DNA of 64,000 nucleotides from Flavobacterium sp. (GTDB lineage: Bacteria; Bacteroidota; Bacteroidia; Flavobacteriales; Flavobacteriaceae), in assembly GCA_016714905.1 (NCBI GenBank), contig JADKBW010000001.1, positions 1 to 64,000 on the forward strand, given 5' to 3'. The position numbers and the translations under genes are program-made. The notes beneath the pieces are model-generated. The model had not been told where the DNA came from and ran no database searches. It worked only from the letters and a program-made list of their open reading frames with translations. Below are positions 49,378-57,390 of the stretch, piece after piece. Every line of letters begins with the position of its first letter. Within the stretch, counting starts at the first letter, position 1.

Positions 49378-50397
49378 TTTTCGTGTTGACTCGCGTTGAC
49401 GCAATTCCGTCTTAATAACAGTCGTTTGAAAATCCGCTTCAACTTCTTCCTTACTTTCCAATCGTTGAATCAGTAATTTGGCTGCGGCCTCGCCTATTTC
49501 TGGACCATGCTGACTCACCGTAGACAAACTTGGCGTTAATCTACGCGACCAAACACCATCCGCAAAACCAATAATAGACAACTCTTCTGGAATTTTATAA
49601 CCGCTTTTCAATCCCATTTTGATAGCAGCAACAGAAGCATGTTCGTCTAAAGCAAAAACACCGTCTATTTTATGGTCATCAAATAGCGCTTTGGCGCTCT
49701 TGTCGAAATCAGGTTCTGAATCGGTAAGGATTACTAAATTATTGTTCACCTCAATTTTGTGGTCTTTTAGTGCTTGAAGGAATCCTTGGGCTCTTAATTT
49801 TCCAACACTCAAATTATCAATGGTAGAAAACAACGCGATTTTTTTGCAACCAGATTTAATTAAATGTTGGGTCGCATTGCGAGCGGAATCAAAATCATCT
49901 ACAATCACTTTATCACAAGCGACTTCGTCAGAGATACGATCAAACATGACAATTGGCGTTCCTTCATTGATGATTTCATTAAAATGATTGTATTCATGCA
50001 GCTTTTGCGCTTCTTCGGAAACCGATAAAATAAAGCCGTCAATCGTTCCGTTGCTCAATACTTCCAAGGTGCTTACTTCTTTTTCTAGCGATTCATTAGA
50101 GATACAGGTAATCACGTTATAACCGTTTTCTTCCGCCACTTTTTCAATTCCAGTAAAAACTTTAGCAAAAAACGGATTTAAAATATTTGGAATAATCACA
50201 CCAATGGTTTTCGTTTTTCGATTTTTAAGATTCAATCCTATAACATTAGGCTTATAATTTTTGAGTTTTGCATACTCTTGAATCTTTGCTTTTGTTTGCT
50301 CGCTAATTTCTGGGCTATCATTCAAGGCTTTAGAGACAGTCGAAACCGAAACGTGAAGTTCCTTTGCGATTTGTTTTAGAGTGGCTTTTGATTTCAT
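49369..50397 (-). CDS. LacI-family transcriptional regulator
   Basis: The N-terminal HTH (residues about 4-50: ATLKQIAKELHVSVSTVSKA) is joined to a periplasmic-binding-like sugar-sensing domain (TKTIGVIIPNILNPFFAKV, then MFDRISDE and TTSV-like SLSTVSQHGPEIG). Such regulators are released by a sugar or nucleoside. The ATG at 50397 is chosen; the upstream frame adds a non-homologous stretch. It converges with the methyltransferase of the radical SAM cluster, but nothing in the sequence shows that it controls that cluster. An alpha-amylase gene lies 13 kb away, too far to link. Confidence 0.9.
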   Translation of the reverse strand: MKSKATLKQIAKELHVSVSTVSKALNDSPEISEQTKAKIQEYAKLKNYKPNVIGLNLKNRKTKTIGVIIPNILNPFFAKVFTGIEKVAEENGYNVITCISNESLEKEVSTLEVLSNGTIDGFILSVSEEAQKLHEYNHFNEIINEGTPIVMFDRISDEVACDKVIVDDFDSARNATQHLIKSGCKKIALFSTIDNLSVGKLRAQGFLQALKDHKIEVNNNLVILTDSEPDFDKSAKALFDDHKIDGVFALDEHASVAAIKMGLKSGYKIPEELSIIGFADGVWSRRLTPSLSTVSQHGPEIGEAAAKLLIQRLESKEEVEADFQTTVIKTELRQRESTRKLT

Positions 50398-50455
50398 ACA
50401 ATGGATTTTGAAACGTAAAAATAAGAAAACAATCCATACCATTTCATTTTTTTAG

Positions 50456-50540
50456 GAGCTGTTTCCCGCTATTCGCCTTTATCTCTCCACTGCGTTGCGA
50501 GGATATCGGCTGCTATCGGGGCTATGGTAACGGGAATCAC
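50456..50540. repeat. REP-like intergenic element
   Basis: This 85-base segment is richer in G+C than its surroundings and folds roughly: TTCCCG at the left end can pair with CGGGAA at the right end, around CTATCGGGGCTATGG. From memory it resembles the composite repeat often seen between flavobacterial genes. Its copy number here cannot be tested. It sits between the LacI start and the rplM promoter. Confidence 0.5.
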
Positions 50541-50611
50541 AAGAACTATCTACTTCATTTTCACTAAAATATACGCTTGTGAAAAAACCTTAAAATAATG
50601 ATTAAAAGCTA

Positions 50612-50642
50612 TTTGTATTTAAAATAAAATAATGTACTTTTG
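50612..50642 (+). promoter_or_regulatory. Promoter of rplM-rpsI
   Basis: TTTG (50612-50615), a 19-base spacer and TACTTTTG (50635-50642) match the Bacteroidota consensus. Transcription from about 50648 gives a leader of roughly 40 bases. This is the only good promoter before the ribosomal protein genes. Confidence 0.65.
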
Positions 50643-50645
50643 CAA

Positions 50646-50659
50646 CCCCTTTATTGGGG
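50646..50659 (+). promoter_or_regulatory. Short hairpin in the rplM leader
   Basis: CCCC-TTTATT-GGGG forms a short stem right where transcription should start, 27 bases before the rplM ATG. Ribosomal protein genes are often autoregulated through leader structures, but the stem is only four pairs, so this is a weak claim. Confidence 0.4.
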
Positions 50660-50685
50660 ATGGAATGTTTAATTAAAAAAATATT

Positions 50686-51141
50686 ATGGACGCATTAAGC
50701 TACAAGACAATGTCTGCAAGCAAAGCCACTGTTACGAAAGAGTGGATTGTTGTAGATGCTGATGGGCACAACTTAGGTCGTCTTGCTTCAAAAGTCGCAA
50801 TGATTTTGAGAGGTAAGTACAAGCCAAGTTACACCCCACACGTGGACTGTGGAGATAACGTAATTGTTATCAACTCAGAAAAAATTAACCTTACGGGTAC
50901 AAAAATGGATGACAAAATTTATATGCGTCATACAGGCTATCCAGGAGGACAAAGAACTTTAACTGCTAAAGTATTGCAATCAAAAAACCCTGCATTATTA
51001 GTAGAAAAAGCAGTAAAAGGAATGTTACCTAAAAACAAATTAGGAGCGGAACTTTTCAGAAATTTAAATGTTGTTGTAGGTTCAGAGCACAAACAAGGCG
51101 CTCAAAAACCAAAAACAGTTAACCTTAACGATCTTAAGTAA
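50686..51141 (+). CDS. rplM: 50S ribosomal protein L13
   Basis: The 151-residue protein has the L13 pattern: WIVVDADGHNLGRLASKVA, then LRGKYKPSYTPHVDCGDNVIV and HTGYPGGQRTLTA. It belongs to the large subunit and is an early assembly protein. Its stop codon overlaps the rpsI start by one base (TAATG). The ATG at 50686 is kept. An alternative ATG at residue 9 (MSASKATV) is also possible, because the first eight residues are variable in the family. Confidence 0.98.
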   Translation: MDALSYKTMSASKATVTKEWIVVDADGHNLGRLASKVAMILRGKYKPSYTPHVDCGDNVIVINSEKINLTGTKMDDKIYMRHTGYPGGQRTLTAKVLQSKNPALLVEKAVKGMLPKNKLGAELFRNLNVVVGSEHKQGAQKPKTVNLNDLK

Positions 51142-51527
51142 TGGGAGTAATTCACAAAATTGGTAGAAGAAAATGTGCTGTGGCACGTGTGTACGTTTCT
51201 GAAGGTACAGGAGCAATTACAGTAAACAAAAAACCATTTGCAACTTATTTCCCAACAGCTACTTTACAGTACAAAGTTTTGCAACCAATGTCTATGACAG
51301 AAAACGTAAACAACTTTGACGTAAAAGTAAATGTATACGGAGGTGGTTCAACAGGTCAAGCAGAAGCGGTACGTATGGCTTTGGCTAGAGTAATGTGTGA
51401 AGTTGGCGAAGGAAACAGAGCTATCTTGAAACCAGAAGGTTTATTGACAAGAGATCCAAGAATGGTTGAGCGTAAAAAATTCGGTCAGAAGAAAGCGCGT
51501 AAAAGATTCCAGTTCTCTAAACGTTAA
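51141..51527 (+). CDS. rpsI: 30S ribosomal protein S9
   Basis: The 128-residue protein starts MGVIHKIGRRKCAVARVYV and ends in the basic tail KKARKRFQFSKR, which in known ribosomes reaches the P-site tRNA. The middle has VNVYGGGSTGQAEAVRMALARV. It is transcribed with rplM in the classical L13-S9 order and overlaps it by one base. Length is normal. Confidence 0.98.
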   Translation: MGVIHKIGRRKCAVARVYVSEGTGAITVNKKPFATYFPTATLQYKVLQPMSMTENVNNFDVKVNVYGGGSTGQAEAVRMALARVMCEVGEGNRAILKPEGLLTRDPRMVERKKFGQKKARKRFQFSKR

Positions 51528-51618
51528 TATTACCTGTCTTGTTCCATGCGAGCAAGACATTCGATTCAAATTAAAATTAATAACAATGTTGTTGTTGTCC
51601 CGAATTAGGGAAATTAGT

Positions 51619-51667
51619 TTAGCATCTAAATGTAGTCAGCCGAATATCGCCATTTCTACATTGCTAA
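51619..51667 (+). promoter_or_regulatory. Structured leader of rpsB
   Basis: TTAGC (51619-51623) pairs with GCTAA (51663-51667), and AATGTAG (51629-51635) pairs with CTACATT (51656-51662). Together they form a two-part stem with a five-base bulge on the left and none on the right, around a 20-base loop. It lies 28 bases before the rpsB ATG and could bind S2. The spacer from 51528 also has GTCTTG/CAAGAC arms. No promoter box is visible before it. Confidence 0.55.
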
Positions 51668-51695
51668 TTCAACAGAACGTAAACTAGTACAAAAA

Positions 51696-52514
51696 ATGTC
51701 AAATAAAGTAGAAGTAAAAGAATTACTAGAAGCAGGTGTTCACTTCGGACACATGACTAGAAAATGGGATCCGAACATGGCTCCTTACATTTATATGGAG
51801 CGTAATGGAATTCACATTATCAATCTATATAAAACTGCAGCAAAAATTGAAGAAGCTAATGAAGCTATGAAAAAAATTGCTGCATCAGGTAGAAAAATAT
51901 TATTTGTTGCTACCAAAAAACAAGCAAAAGATATCGTTGCTGAAAAAGCAAAAGCTGCAAACATGCCTTACATCACTGAAAGATGGCCTGGTGGAATGTT
52001 GACCAACTTCGTAACTATCCGTAAAGCCGTTAAGAAAATGGCTTCTATTGATAAAATGAAGAAAGACGGAACATTCATGACCTTGTCTAAAAAAGAGCGT
52101 TTGCAAGTAGATCGTCTTCGTGCTAAATTAGAAAAAAACCTAGGTTCAATTGCTGATATGTCTAGACTACCAGCTGCATTGTTCGTAGTAGATATAAAAG
52201 CAGAGCATATCGCCATAAAAGAAGCACAAAAATTAAACATTCCAGTTTTCGCCATGGTTGACACGAATTCAGATCCACGTGAAGTAGATTATGTAATTCC
52301 AGCCAATGATGATGCTTCAAAATCAATCGATAAAATTTTATCTTTAGTAACTGCTGCAGTTATTGATGGGCTTTCTAACAGAACTGCTGATGCAATGCCA
52401 GAAGAGGCTACTGAAGAAGCAGCTGAAGAAGCAGTAGTAGCTGAAGCTCCAGCTGTTGAAGTAGTAGCAGAAGTTGCTGCTGAAACAGAAGAAGCTGAAA
52501 AAACAGAAGAATAA
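51696..52514 (+). CDS. rpsB: 30S ribosomal protein S2
   Basis: The 272-residue protein has the S2 patterns: LLEAGVHFGHMTRKWDPNMAPYI, IVAEKAKAANMPYITERWPGGMLTN and PREVDYVIPANDDASKSI. After residue 228 it has a low-complexity Ala/Glu tail of about 40 residues, longer than in E. coli; such tails are seen in other Bacteroidota. It starts 168 bases after rpsI and 87 bases before tsf, so the four genes may be one transcript with internal controls. Confidence 0.98.
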   Translation: MSNKVEVKELLEAGVHFGHMTRKWDPNMAPYIYMERNGIHIINLYKTAAKIEEANEAMKKIAASGRKILFVATKKQAKDIVAEKAKAANMPYITERWPGGMLTNFVTIRKAVKKMASIDKMKKDGTFMTLSKKERLQVDRLRAKLEKNLGSIADMSRLPAALFVVDIKAEHIAIKEAQKLNIPVFAMVDTNSDPREVDYVIPANDDASKSIDKILSLVTAAVIDGLSNRTADAMPEEATEEAAEEAVVAEAPAVEVVAEVAAETEEAEKTEE

Positions 52515-52528
52515 ATAACATTCAGATA

Positions 52529-52588
52529 AAGTCGTTTTGAAGATGCATGTTTACTTTTGTAGCCATTCTCAACAAAGCGACTTATTTT
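52529..52588 (+). promoter_or_regulatory. Long hairpin with T-run between rpsB and tsf
   Basis: AAGTCGTTTTG (52529-52539) and CAAAGCGACTT (52573-52583) pair over 11 positions with one G-U pair, followed by ATTTTTAAAC. This looks like a terminator or attenuator. Inside the loop TACTTTTG (52552-52559) matches the -7 promoter box, though no -33 box is correctly spaced, so a separate tsf promoter is possible. Confidence 0.5.
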
Positions 52589-52601
52589 TAAACTTTAAAT
52601 C

Positions 52602-53435
52602 ATGGAAAAAATGGCAACAATTACTGCTGCAGATGTAAATAAATTAAGAACTATCACTGGTGCTGGAATGATGGACTGCAAAAAAGCATTGGTAGAATCA
52701 GACGGAGATTTCGATTTAGCGATTGAAAACCTACGTAAAAAAGGACAAAAAGTAGCTGCGAATCGTTCTGATCGTGACTCTACTGAAGGTGCGGCTATTG
52801 CTGTTGTAAACGCAGACAAAACTGAAGGTGTAGTGATTACATTAAACTGCGAAACTGACTTCGTAGGTAAAAACGAAGGGTTCGTAAAATTGGCTCAAGA
52901 TTTGGCTGCCTTGGCTTTAAATTTTTCTAACAAAGACGCATTCTTAGCTGCTGATTTCAACGGAATTACTGTAGCTGAAAAATTAATAGAGCAAACTGGA
53001 GTAATCGGAGAAAAAATTGAAATCGCTTCTTTCGACAGATTGTCAGGTGCTTTCGTTGGGTCTTACATTCACGCAGGAAACAAAATCGCTACTTTGGTAG
53101 CCTTATCTGCCAATGTTGCTGGTGCTGAAGAAGCGGCTAGAAACGTTGCAATGCAAGCAGCTGCAATGAATCCAATCGCGTTAGACGAAGCTGGTGTTGA
53201 TGCAGATACGATTGCAAAAGAAATCGAAATTGCAAAAGACATGTTACGTCAAGAAGGAAAACCAGAAGCTATGATTGAAAATATCGCTAAAGGTAAGTTA
53301 GGTCGTTTCTTCAAAGACAACACATTGGTCAACCAAGATTATATTAAAGATGGCGCCATGAGCGTTGCTGCATATATCAAATCTGTTGACGCAAACTTAA
53401 CAGTTACAGGTTTTAAAAGAGTGGCTCTAGGATAA
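52602..53435 (+). CDS. tsf: Elongation factor Ts
   Basis: EF-Ts exchanges GDP for GTP on EF-Tu. The 277-residue protein has the N-terminal UBA-like domain (VNKLRTITGAGMMDCKKALV) and the core motifs TLNCETDFVGKNEGFVKLA and ASFDRLSGAFVGSYIHAGNK, then IGSYIHA-type variants. A second ATG at 52611 (MATITAAD) matches the usual family start; the first ATG at 52602 adds three residues. The order rpsB-tsf is conserved in most bacteria. A strong terminator follows. Confidence 0.97.
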   Translation: MEKMATITAADVNKLRTITGAGMMDCKKALVESDGDFDLAIENLRKKGQKVAANRSDRDSTEGAAIAVVNADKTEGVVITLNCETDFVGKNEGFVKLAQDLAALALNFSNKDAFLAADFNGITVAEKLIEQTGVIGEKIEIASFDRLSGAFVGSYIHAGNKIATLVALSANVAGAEEAARNVAMQAAAMNPIALDEAGVDADTIAKEIEIAKDMLRQEGKPEAMIENIAKGKLGRFFKDNTLVNQDYIKDGAMSVAAYIKSVDANLTVTGFKRVALG

Positions 53436-53460
53436 TTCCTAAACCAATTTATGATATAAA

Positions 53461-53489
53461 AGAGACGTTTAAATAACGTCTCTTTTTTT
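53461..53489 (+). terminator. Terminator of tsf
   Basis: AGAGACGTT (53461-53469) and AACGTCTCT (53475-53483) form a nine-pair stem with a short loop and then a run of seven T. It ends the rplM-rpsI-rpsB-tsf group. Confidence 0.93.
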
Positions 53490-53576
53490 GTTTTTTAAAT
53501 AAAAAGACTTAATCTTGTATTCCCCATTGACAAAAAAACCCCTACACTTTATTTATTAATTGTAAAAATTTCATTT

Positions 53577-54154
53577 ATGAAAAAGACACTGATTGTTCTT
53601 ATCGCAATTGGCATTGGAGCATTTGCAAATGCACAAAAAACGAAACAAGACGAAGGAATTAAAATTGGTATTAAAGGCGGTTTAAACGTCTCTAACTTGA
53701 TGGGCGATGTAAAAGACGTGGCAATTAGAACAAGTATTCACGCTGGTTTAGTGGCAGAAATTATTGTTTCTGACAAATTTTCTATTCAACCCGAATTGTT
53801 GTACTCTGGACAAGGAGCATCTGACACAAGAGAAGGCGGAGGAAGAATAAAGTTAGACTATATTACACTTCCTGTATTGGCAAAGTTTCCCATTGCAAAA
53901 AGCTTAAGTCTAGAGACAGGTCCTCAAGTTGGATTTTTAATATCTGGAAAGTACAAAGACAATGATTCGAACGATAAAATCGAAGATCAAAAAAAATTGA
54001 TTTTGGACTTAACGCCGGTTTGAACTATGAGTTAAACAATGGTGTGTTTTTTCAAGCGAGATATAATTTAGGGTTGACAGATATCGGGTATGCAGGCGAT
54101 AACAATAGAGCCAGTAATGCTGTTATTCAATTCTCAATCGGAAAATTATTTTAA
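53577..54154 (+). CDS. PorT-like outer-membrane beta-barrel protein (frame-broken)
   Basis: A signal peptide (MKKTLIVLIAIGIGAFANAQ) is followed by alternating strands (IKGGLNVSNLMGD, LVAEIIVSDKFSIQPELLYSG, LDYITLPVLAKFPI), a pattern of the PorT/OmpW-like barrel group. One A is missing from the A8 run near 53990. Restoring it joins the two pieces to 192 residues ending VIQFSIGKLF, a typical barrel end with a C-terminal Phe. It starts a block of secreted-protein genes and ends 2 bases before the next start. Function unknown. Confidence 0.8.
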
Positions 54155-54156
54155 TA

Positions 54157-55361
54157 ATGAAAAATCTAACAAATAAATACAAAGTAAGTTTCTTTTAACT
54201 TTAGTAATTACCTTTTCTATTAGCGCACAAACTGCCATCGCGCCAAGTGTTAAATACAGAAGAAGTTCGCTATATACTCTAATGCTAGACGATCCATCGA
54301 GACCGTATGCCAACGTTATTAAAGCCTCATTTGAAAAAGGTCCTATTCCTGAAAAATTTAATGACCATAATTTAGGTACACGAACAATGCCTGCTGCAAA
54401 TGTCAAAGATGAGACAGAAAACATTAAGGCTTTTTTGGAAGCAAATAATGTAGCTCGAGATGTAGTGGCTAAATGGTTCAACCGCTCAGAAAAAGGCGGC
54501 TTTAATATGGATTTGATTGCCAAAAGAGGTTCGTATGATGCTTCTGCACTTGATATTGCCAAAGCAAAACAAAGTCAAAGAGGACTTGCGTCGGTAGCAG
54601 ATGCTGGCGAAGAATTGATCAAGAACACCTTTGTATTAGTGAACGATTACAACTATGTATCTAAAGAAGAAGTTGCAAAAAAAGTCAACAAATGGCTCGA
54701 TGCAGTCGCTACCGCAACTGGTAGTTCAGATCTCGCAGCTGCTCAAGATGGGGTCACTTTTCTTGGAAAAGGTTATGTAGTAAAAACTACTGCTTTTTTA
54801 TTTCGTTTAAAATGGGACGAAGAAACGGCGGCCATTTTCTATAACGATTACTGGGCTGATGACGCAACCATTACTCCTGAAAAGAAGAAAGCTTTCGATG
54901 AATCAAAAATCTTTAAATTGGAACTAATTGGTTCAGACAACTCATGGGCGGATGTTCAATCGACAACCTTGACTAAAAAAACCGAAGAGGAACTCATTGA
55001 GAAAGCAACCATTAAAGCGGTAGATGCTGTTATTGTAAAACTTCAGAAGAATTATGACGAATTTAAAACCAAAACCCCTTTGTATAGTGGCGAGCCGATT
55101 TCTGCAAAGATTGGTTTAAAAGAAGGATTGTCTGAAAAATCAAAATTCGATGTGTTAGAACAGCGTCAAGATAAAGACGGTAAAACTGAATATGTTGTTG
55201 TCGGTTCATTGAAAATAGATGATAGTCAGCCGATTTGGGATAACCGTTACGGAGCGGATGAAGAAAACCCAGCAAACGCTGATGGCAAGACGTTTTTTAA
55301 GAAGACAGGCGGTAAGGAATTTTATGCTGGAATGCTTATCGTTCAGAAGAAAGGAAAATAA
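54157..55361 (+). CDS. Unknown secreted protein, first gene of the envelope operon (frame-broken)
   Basis: I do not recognise this family. The ATG at 54157 gives a signal peptide only if one T is restored in the run near 54192 (TTTCTTTTAAC). With it, the protein starts MKNLTNKYKVSFFLTLVI, then ...SISAQ, and the length is 1206 bases, 401 residues. The mature part has SLYTLMLDDPSRPYANVIKA, a mixed middle region, and repeated Lys/Glu-rich helices. No catalytic motif is visible, and there is no cysteine. It is probably periplasmic or outer-membrane associated. It lies 2 bases after the barrel gene and 21 bases before the next gene, suggesting one unit. Confidence 0.7.
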
Positions 55362-55382
55362 TAATCTCTAAAATTTTTAAAT

Positions 55383-55904
55383 ATGAAAACAAAAAACATA
55401 ATTACTTTGATGCTTATTGTATTGAGCTCAATGGCTTTTGCACAATCAGCAGGAAGACAAAGAAAAGCCGATAAAGCAACCAGAGAATGGCGCTACGAAA
55501 TAGAATGTGCTGGAATTGGCAAAGATGGAATGTACCTCATTAAAGTTTGGTCCTATTCTAAGAATCCAAAAGTAGCCACAACACAAGCAAAAAAGAATGC
55601 AATACACGGCGTTATTTTTAAAGGATTTTCAGGTGGCGGTCAAGGATGTACTTCTCAACGACCTTTGGCATCAAGCCCAGGTATTGAAGAAGAAAAAGCA
55701 GATTTCTTTGATCCTTTCTTTGAAGAAGGCGGGAAGTTTATGAAATATGTTTCGGAATCTGGTGATGGAAATGTAGAAGCAGGCGACAGAGTAAAAGTCG
55801 GGAAAGAATATAAAATTGGCGTACTAGTTTCAGTTTCCAAAGATGCTTTACGAAAAGATCTTGAAGCTGCTGGTATCATTAAGGGTTTAACATCTGGGTT
55901 CTAA
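55383..55904 (+). CDS. Unknown secreted LPP20-like protein, paralog A
   Basis: The 173-residue protein has a signal peptide ending MAFAQS. The core reads YEIECAGIGKDGMYLIKVW, QAKKNAIHGVIFKGF, CTSQRPL and FFEEGGKFMKYVS. QAKKNAI resembles the helix of LPP20/FlgT-type SHS2 folds that are linked with outer-membrane assembly, but this is a weak resemblance. It shares the same pattern with the next gene, so they are tandem duplicates. Two cysteines are conserved between them. The function is unknown. It sits 21 bases after the previous gene. Confidence 0.75.
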   Translation: MKTKNIITLMLIVLSSMAFAQSAGRQRKADKATREWRYEIECAGIGKDGMYLIKVWSYSKNPKVATTQAKKNAIHGVIFKGFSGGGQGCTSQRPLASSPGIEEEKADFFDPFFEEGGKFMKYVSESGDGNVEAGDRVKVGKEYKIGVLVSVSKDALRKDLEAAGIIKGLTSGF

Positions 55905-55922
55905 TCTCAAAAAAAATAAACA

Positions 55923-56405
55923 ATGAAAACACTATTGATAACACTTGCTTTTCTGATGTCGATTCCGTCGATTGTTGCTCAGAAGAAACTTGCAGGTAAT
56001 TATGGCTACAAAACCGAATGTATGGGTGTCGAAGGCGATGGCTCACAAACGGTAAAAGCATGGGGGAACGGACGAAATCGTAGCGATGCGGTAGAGCAAG
56101 CGAAGAAAAATGCCATAAGAGACATTCTTTTTTTCGGACTTCTAGAAGGAAAACAAGAATGTCAGCAAAGACCATTAATTTATGAAGTAAATGCTCAAGA
56201 AAAATACGAAGATTACTTCAATAAATTTTTCACTGACGGTGGTGAATACAGAGATTTCATTTCACTTAAAGATGAGCGAATTGGCGATAAATTAAGTCGT
56301 GATCGTAAAAGAGGCAGAGGAAGTGTTACCAATGGTTTTATCGTTCGTGTACTTCGCTCAGAATTGAAACAAAAATTGATTGCCGACGGCATCATTCCAA
56401 AATAA
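55923..56405 (+). CDS. Unknown secreted LPP20-like protein, paralog B
   Basis: The 160-residue protein has a signal peptide (MKTLLITLAFLMSIPSIVAQ) and then GYKTECMGVEGDGSQTVKAW, QAKKNAIRDILFFGL, CQQRPL, FFTDGGEYRDFIS and KLIADGIIPK. These match paralog A in order and spacing, with about one residue in three identical by eye, including both cysteines. The loop LSRDRKRGRGS is more basic than in paralog A. It is spaced 18 bases after paralog A and 13 bases before the DUF6175 gene. Confidence 0.75.
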   Translation: MKTLLITLAFLMSIPSIVAQKKLAGNYGYKTECMGVEGDGSQTVKAWGNGRNRSDAVEQAKKNAIRDILFFGLLEGKQECQQRPLIYEVNAQEKYEDYFNKFFTDGGEYRDFISLKDERIGDKLSRDRKRGRGSVTNGFIVRVLRSELKQKLIADGIIPK

Positions 56406-56418
56406 TCTATAAATAAGC

Positions 56419-57378
56419 ATGATGAAAAAAATAAATATTAAAAGCAGTTTCGCCTTTTTGGCGTTTCTTTTCGTAAGTCTTGCCTTCGGACAAGCAAAAA
56501 AACCAACAATTATGGTGGTTCCAAGTGATGTGTGGTGTAACACTAACGGGTATATGGAAACAGCAAATAACCAAGGTACTGAAGTAAAGTATCCTAATTA
56601 TAAAAAAGCCTTTCAAGAAAATGCTGGCTTAGTACAGGTGATAACAAAAATCAATGGATTGATGGCAGACCGTGGTTTTCCACTAAAAGATATGGCGGCG
56701 GCGATCAAAACATTAGAGTCTGAAAGCGCAGAAAACGCTATGTTAAGTTCGAAATCAGGAGCCGGTGTCGCTGAAACTCCAATCGATAAATTGAAAAAGG
56801 TAGCAAAAGCAGATATCATCATTGAATTGACTTATACAATCAATGCAACTGGACCAAAAAAATCGGTTACTTTTACGTTGAAAGGATTAGACGCTTATAC
56901 AGATAAACAAGTTGCAAGTGCCACCGGCACAGGAGCTCCTTCGTTTTCTTCTGAACTACCAGTCCTATTGGAAGAAGCCGTTTTAGCTCACATCGATAAT
57001 TTTAATGCGCAGCTTCAAAACCATTTCAACGACATGTTCGAAAATGGTCGTGAAATCATCGTTCGAATCAAAAAATTCGACTCATGGGCAGACGATTTAG
57101 AAAAAGAATTTGATGGTAAAGAGCTAGGAACAGTTATAGAAGAATGGATGACTGCTAACACCGTTAAAGGAAGATATAGCTTAAGTGACTCTACTGAAGG
57201 AATGCAATTGTACGAGCAAGTTAGAATTCCACTCTATGATGCTTCTGGAAAAGCAACTGACGCAAGAGGTTTCGTAAAAGGACTGCAAACTTTCTTAAAA
57301 AACGCACCTTATAGTATTCCAAATAAATTAATGATGAAAGGTTTGGGACAAGCAGTTATTGTTCTAGGTGAAAAATAA
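56419..57378 (+). CDS. DUF6175 secreted protein
   Basis: The 319-residue protein has a signal peptide ending LAFGQ and the family opening KPTIMVVPSDVWCNTNGYM. Other features are ITKINGLMADRGFPLKDMA, ADIIIELTYTINATGPK, FTLKGLDAYTDKQVASATG and IRIPLYD-like segments. These match my memory of DUF6175, with fairly good confidence. The N-terminal part resembles CsgG/TolB-like domains that sense or bind the outer membrane. Translation could start at 56419 or at the next ATG. It is flanked by 13-base gaps in both directions, so it is firmly within the operon. Confidence 0.75.
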   Translation: MMKKINIKSSFAFLAFLFVSLAFGQAKKPTIMVVPSDVWCNTNGYMETANNQGTEVKYPNYKKAFQENAGLVQVITKINGLMADRGFPLKDMAAAIKTLESESAENAMLSSKSGAGVAETPIDKLKKVAKADIIIELTYTINATGPKKSVTFTLKGLDAYTDKQVASATGTGAPSFSSELPVLLEEAVLAHIDNFNAQLQNHFNDMFENGREIIVRIKKFDSWADDLEKEFDGKELGTVIEEWMTANTVKGRYSLSDSTEGMQLYEQVRIPLYDASGKATDARGFVKGLQTFLKNAPYSIPNKLMMKGLGQAVIVLGEK

Positions 57379-57390
57379 AAATAAAGACAT

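Noticed and set aside
49369..50397. LacI regulator as the controller of the radical SAM cluster
   Set aside because: It only converges on the cluster. No operator was found upstream of 37245, so control is not supported.
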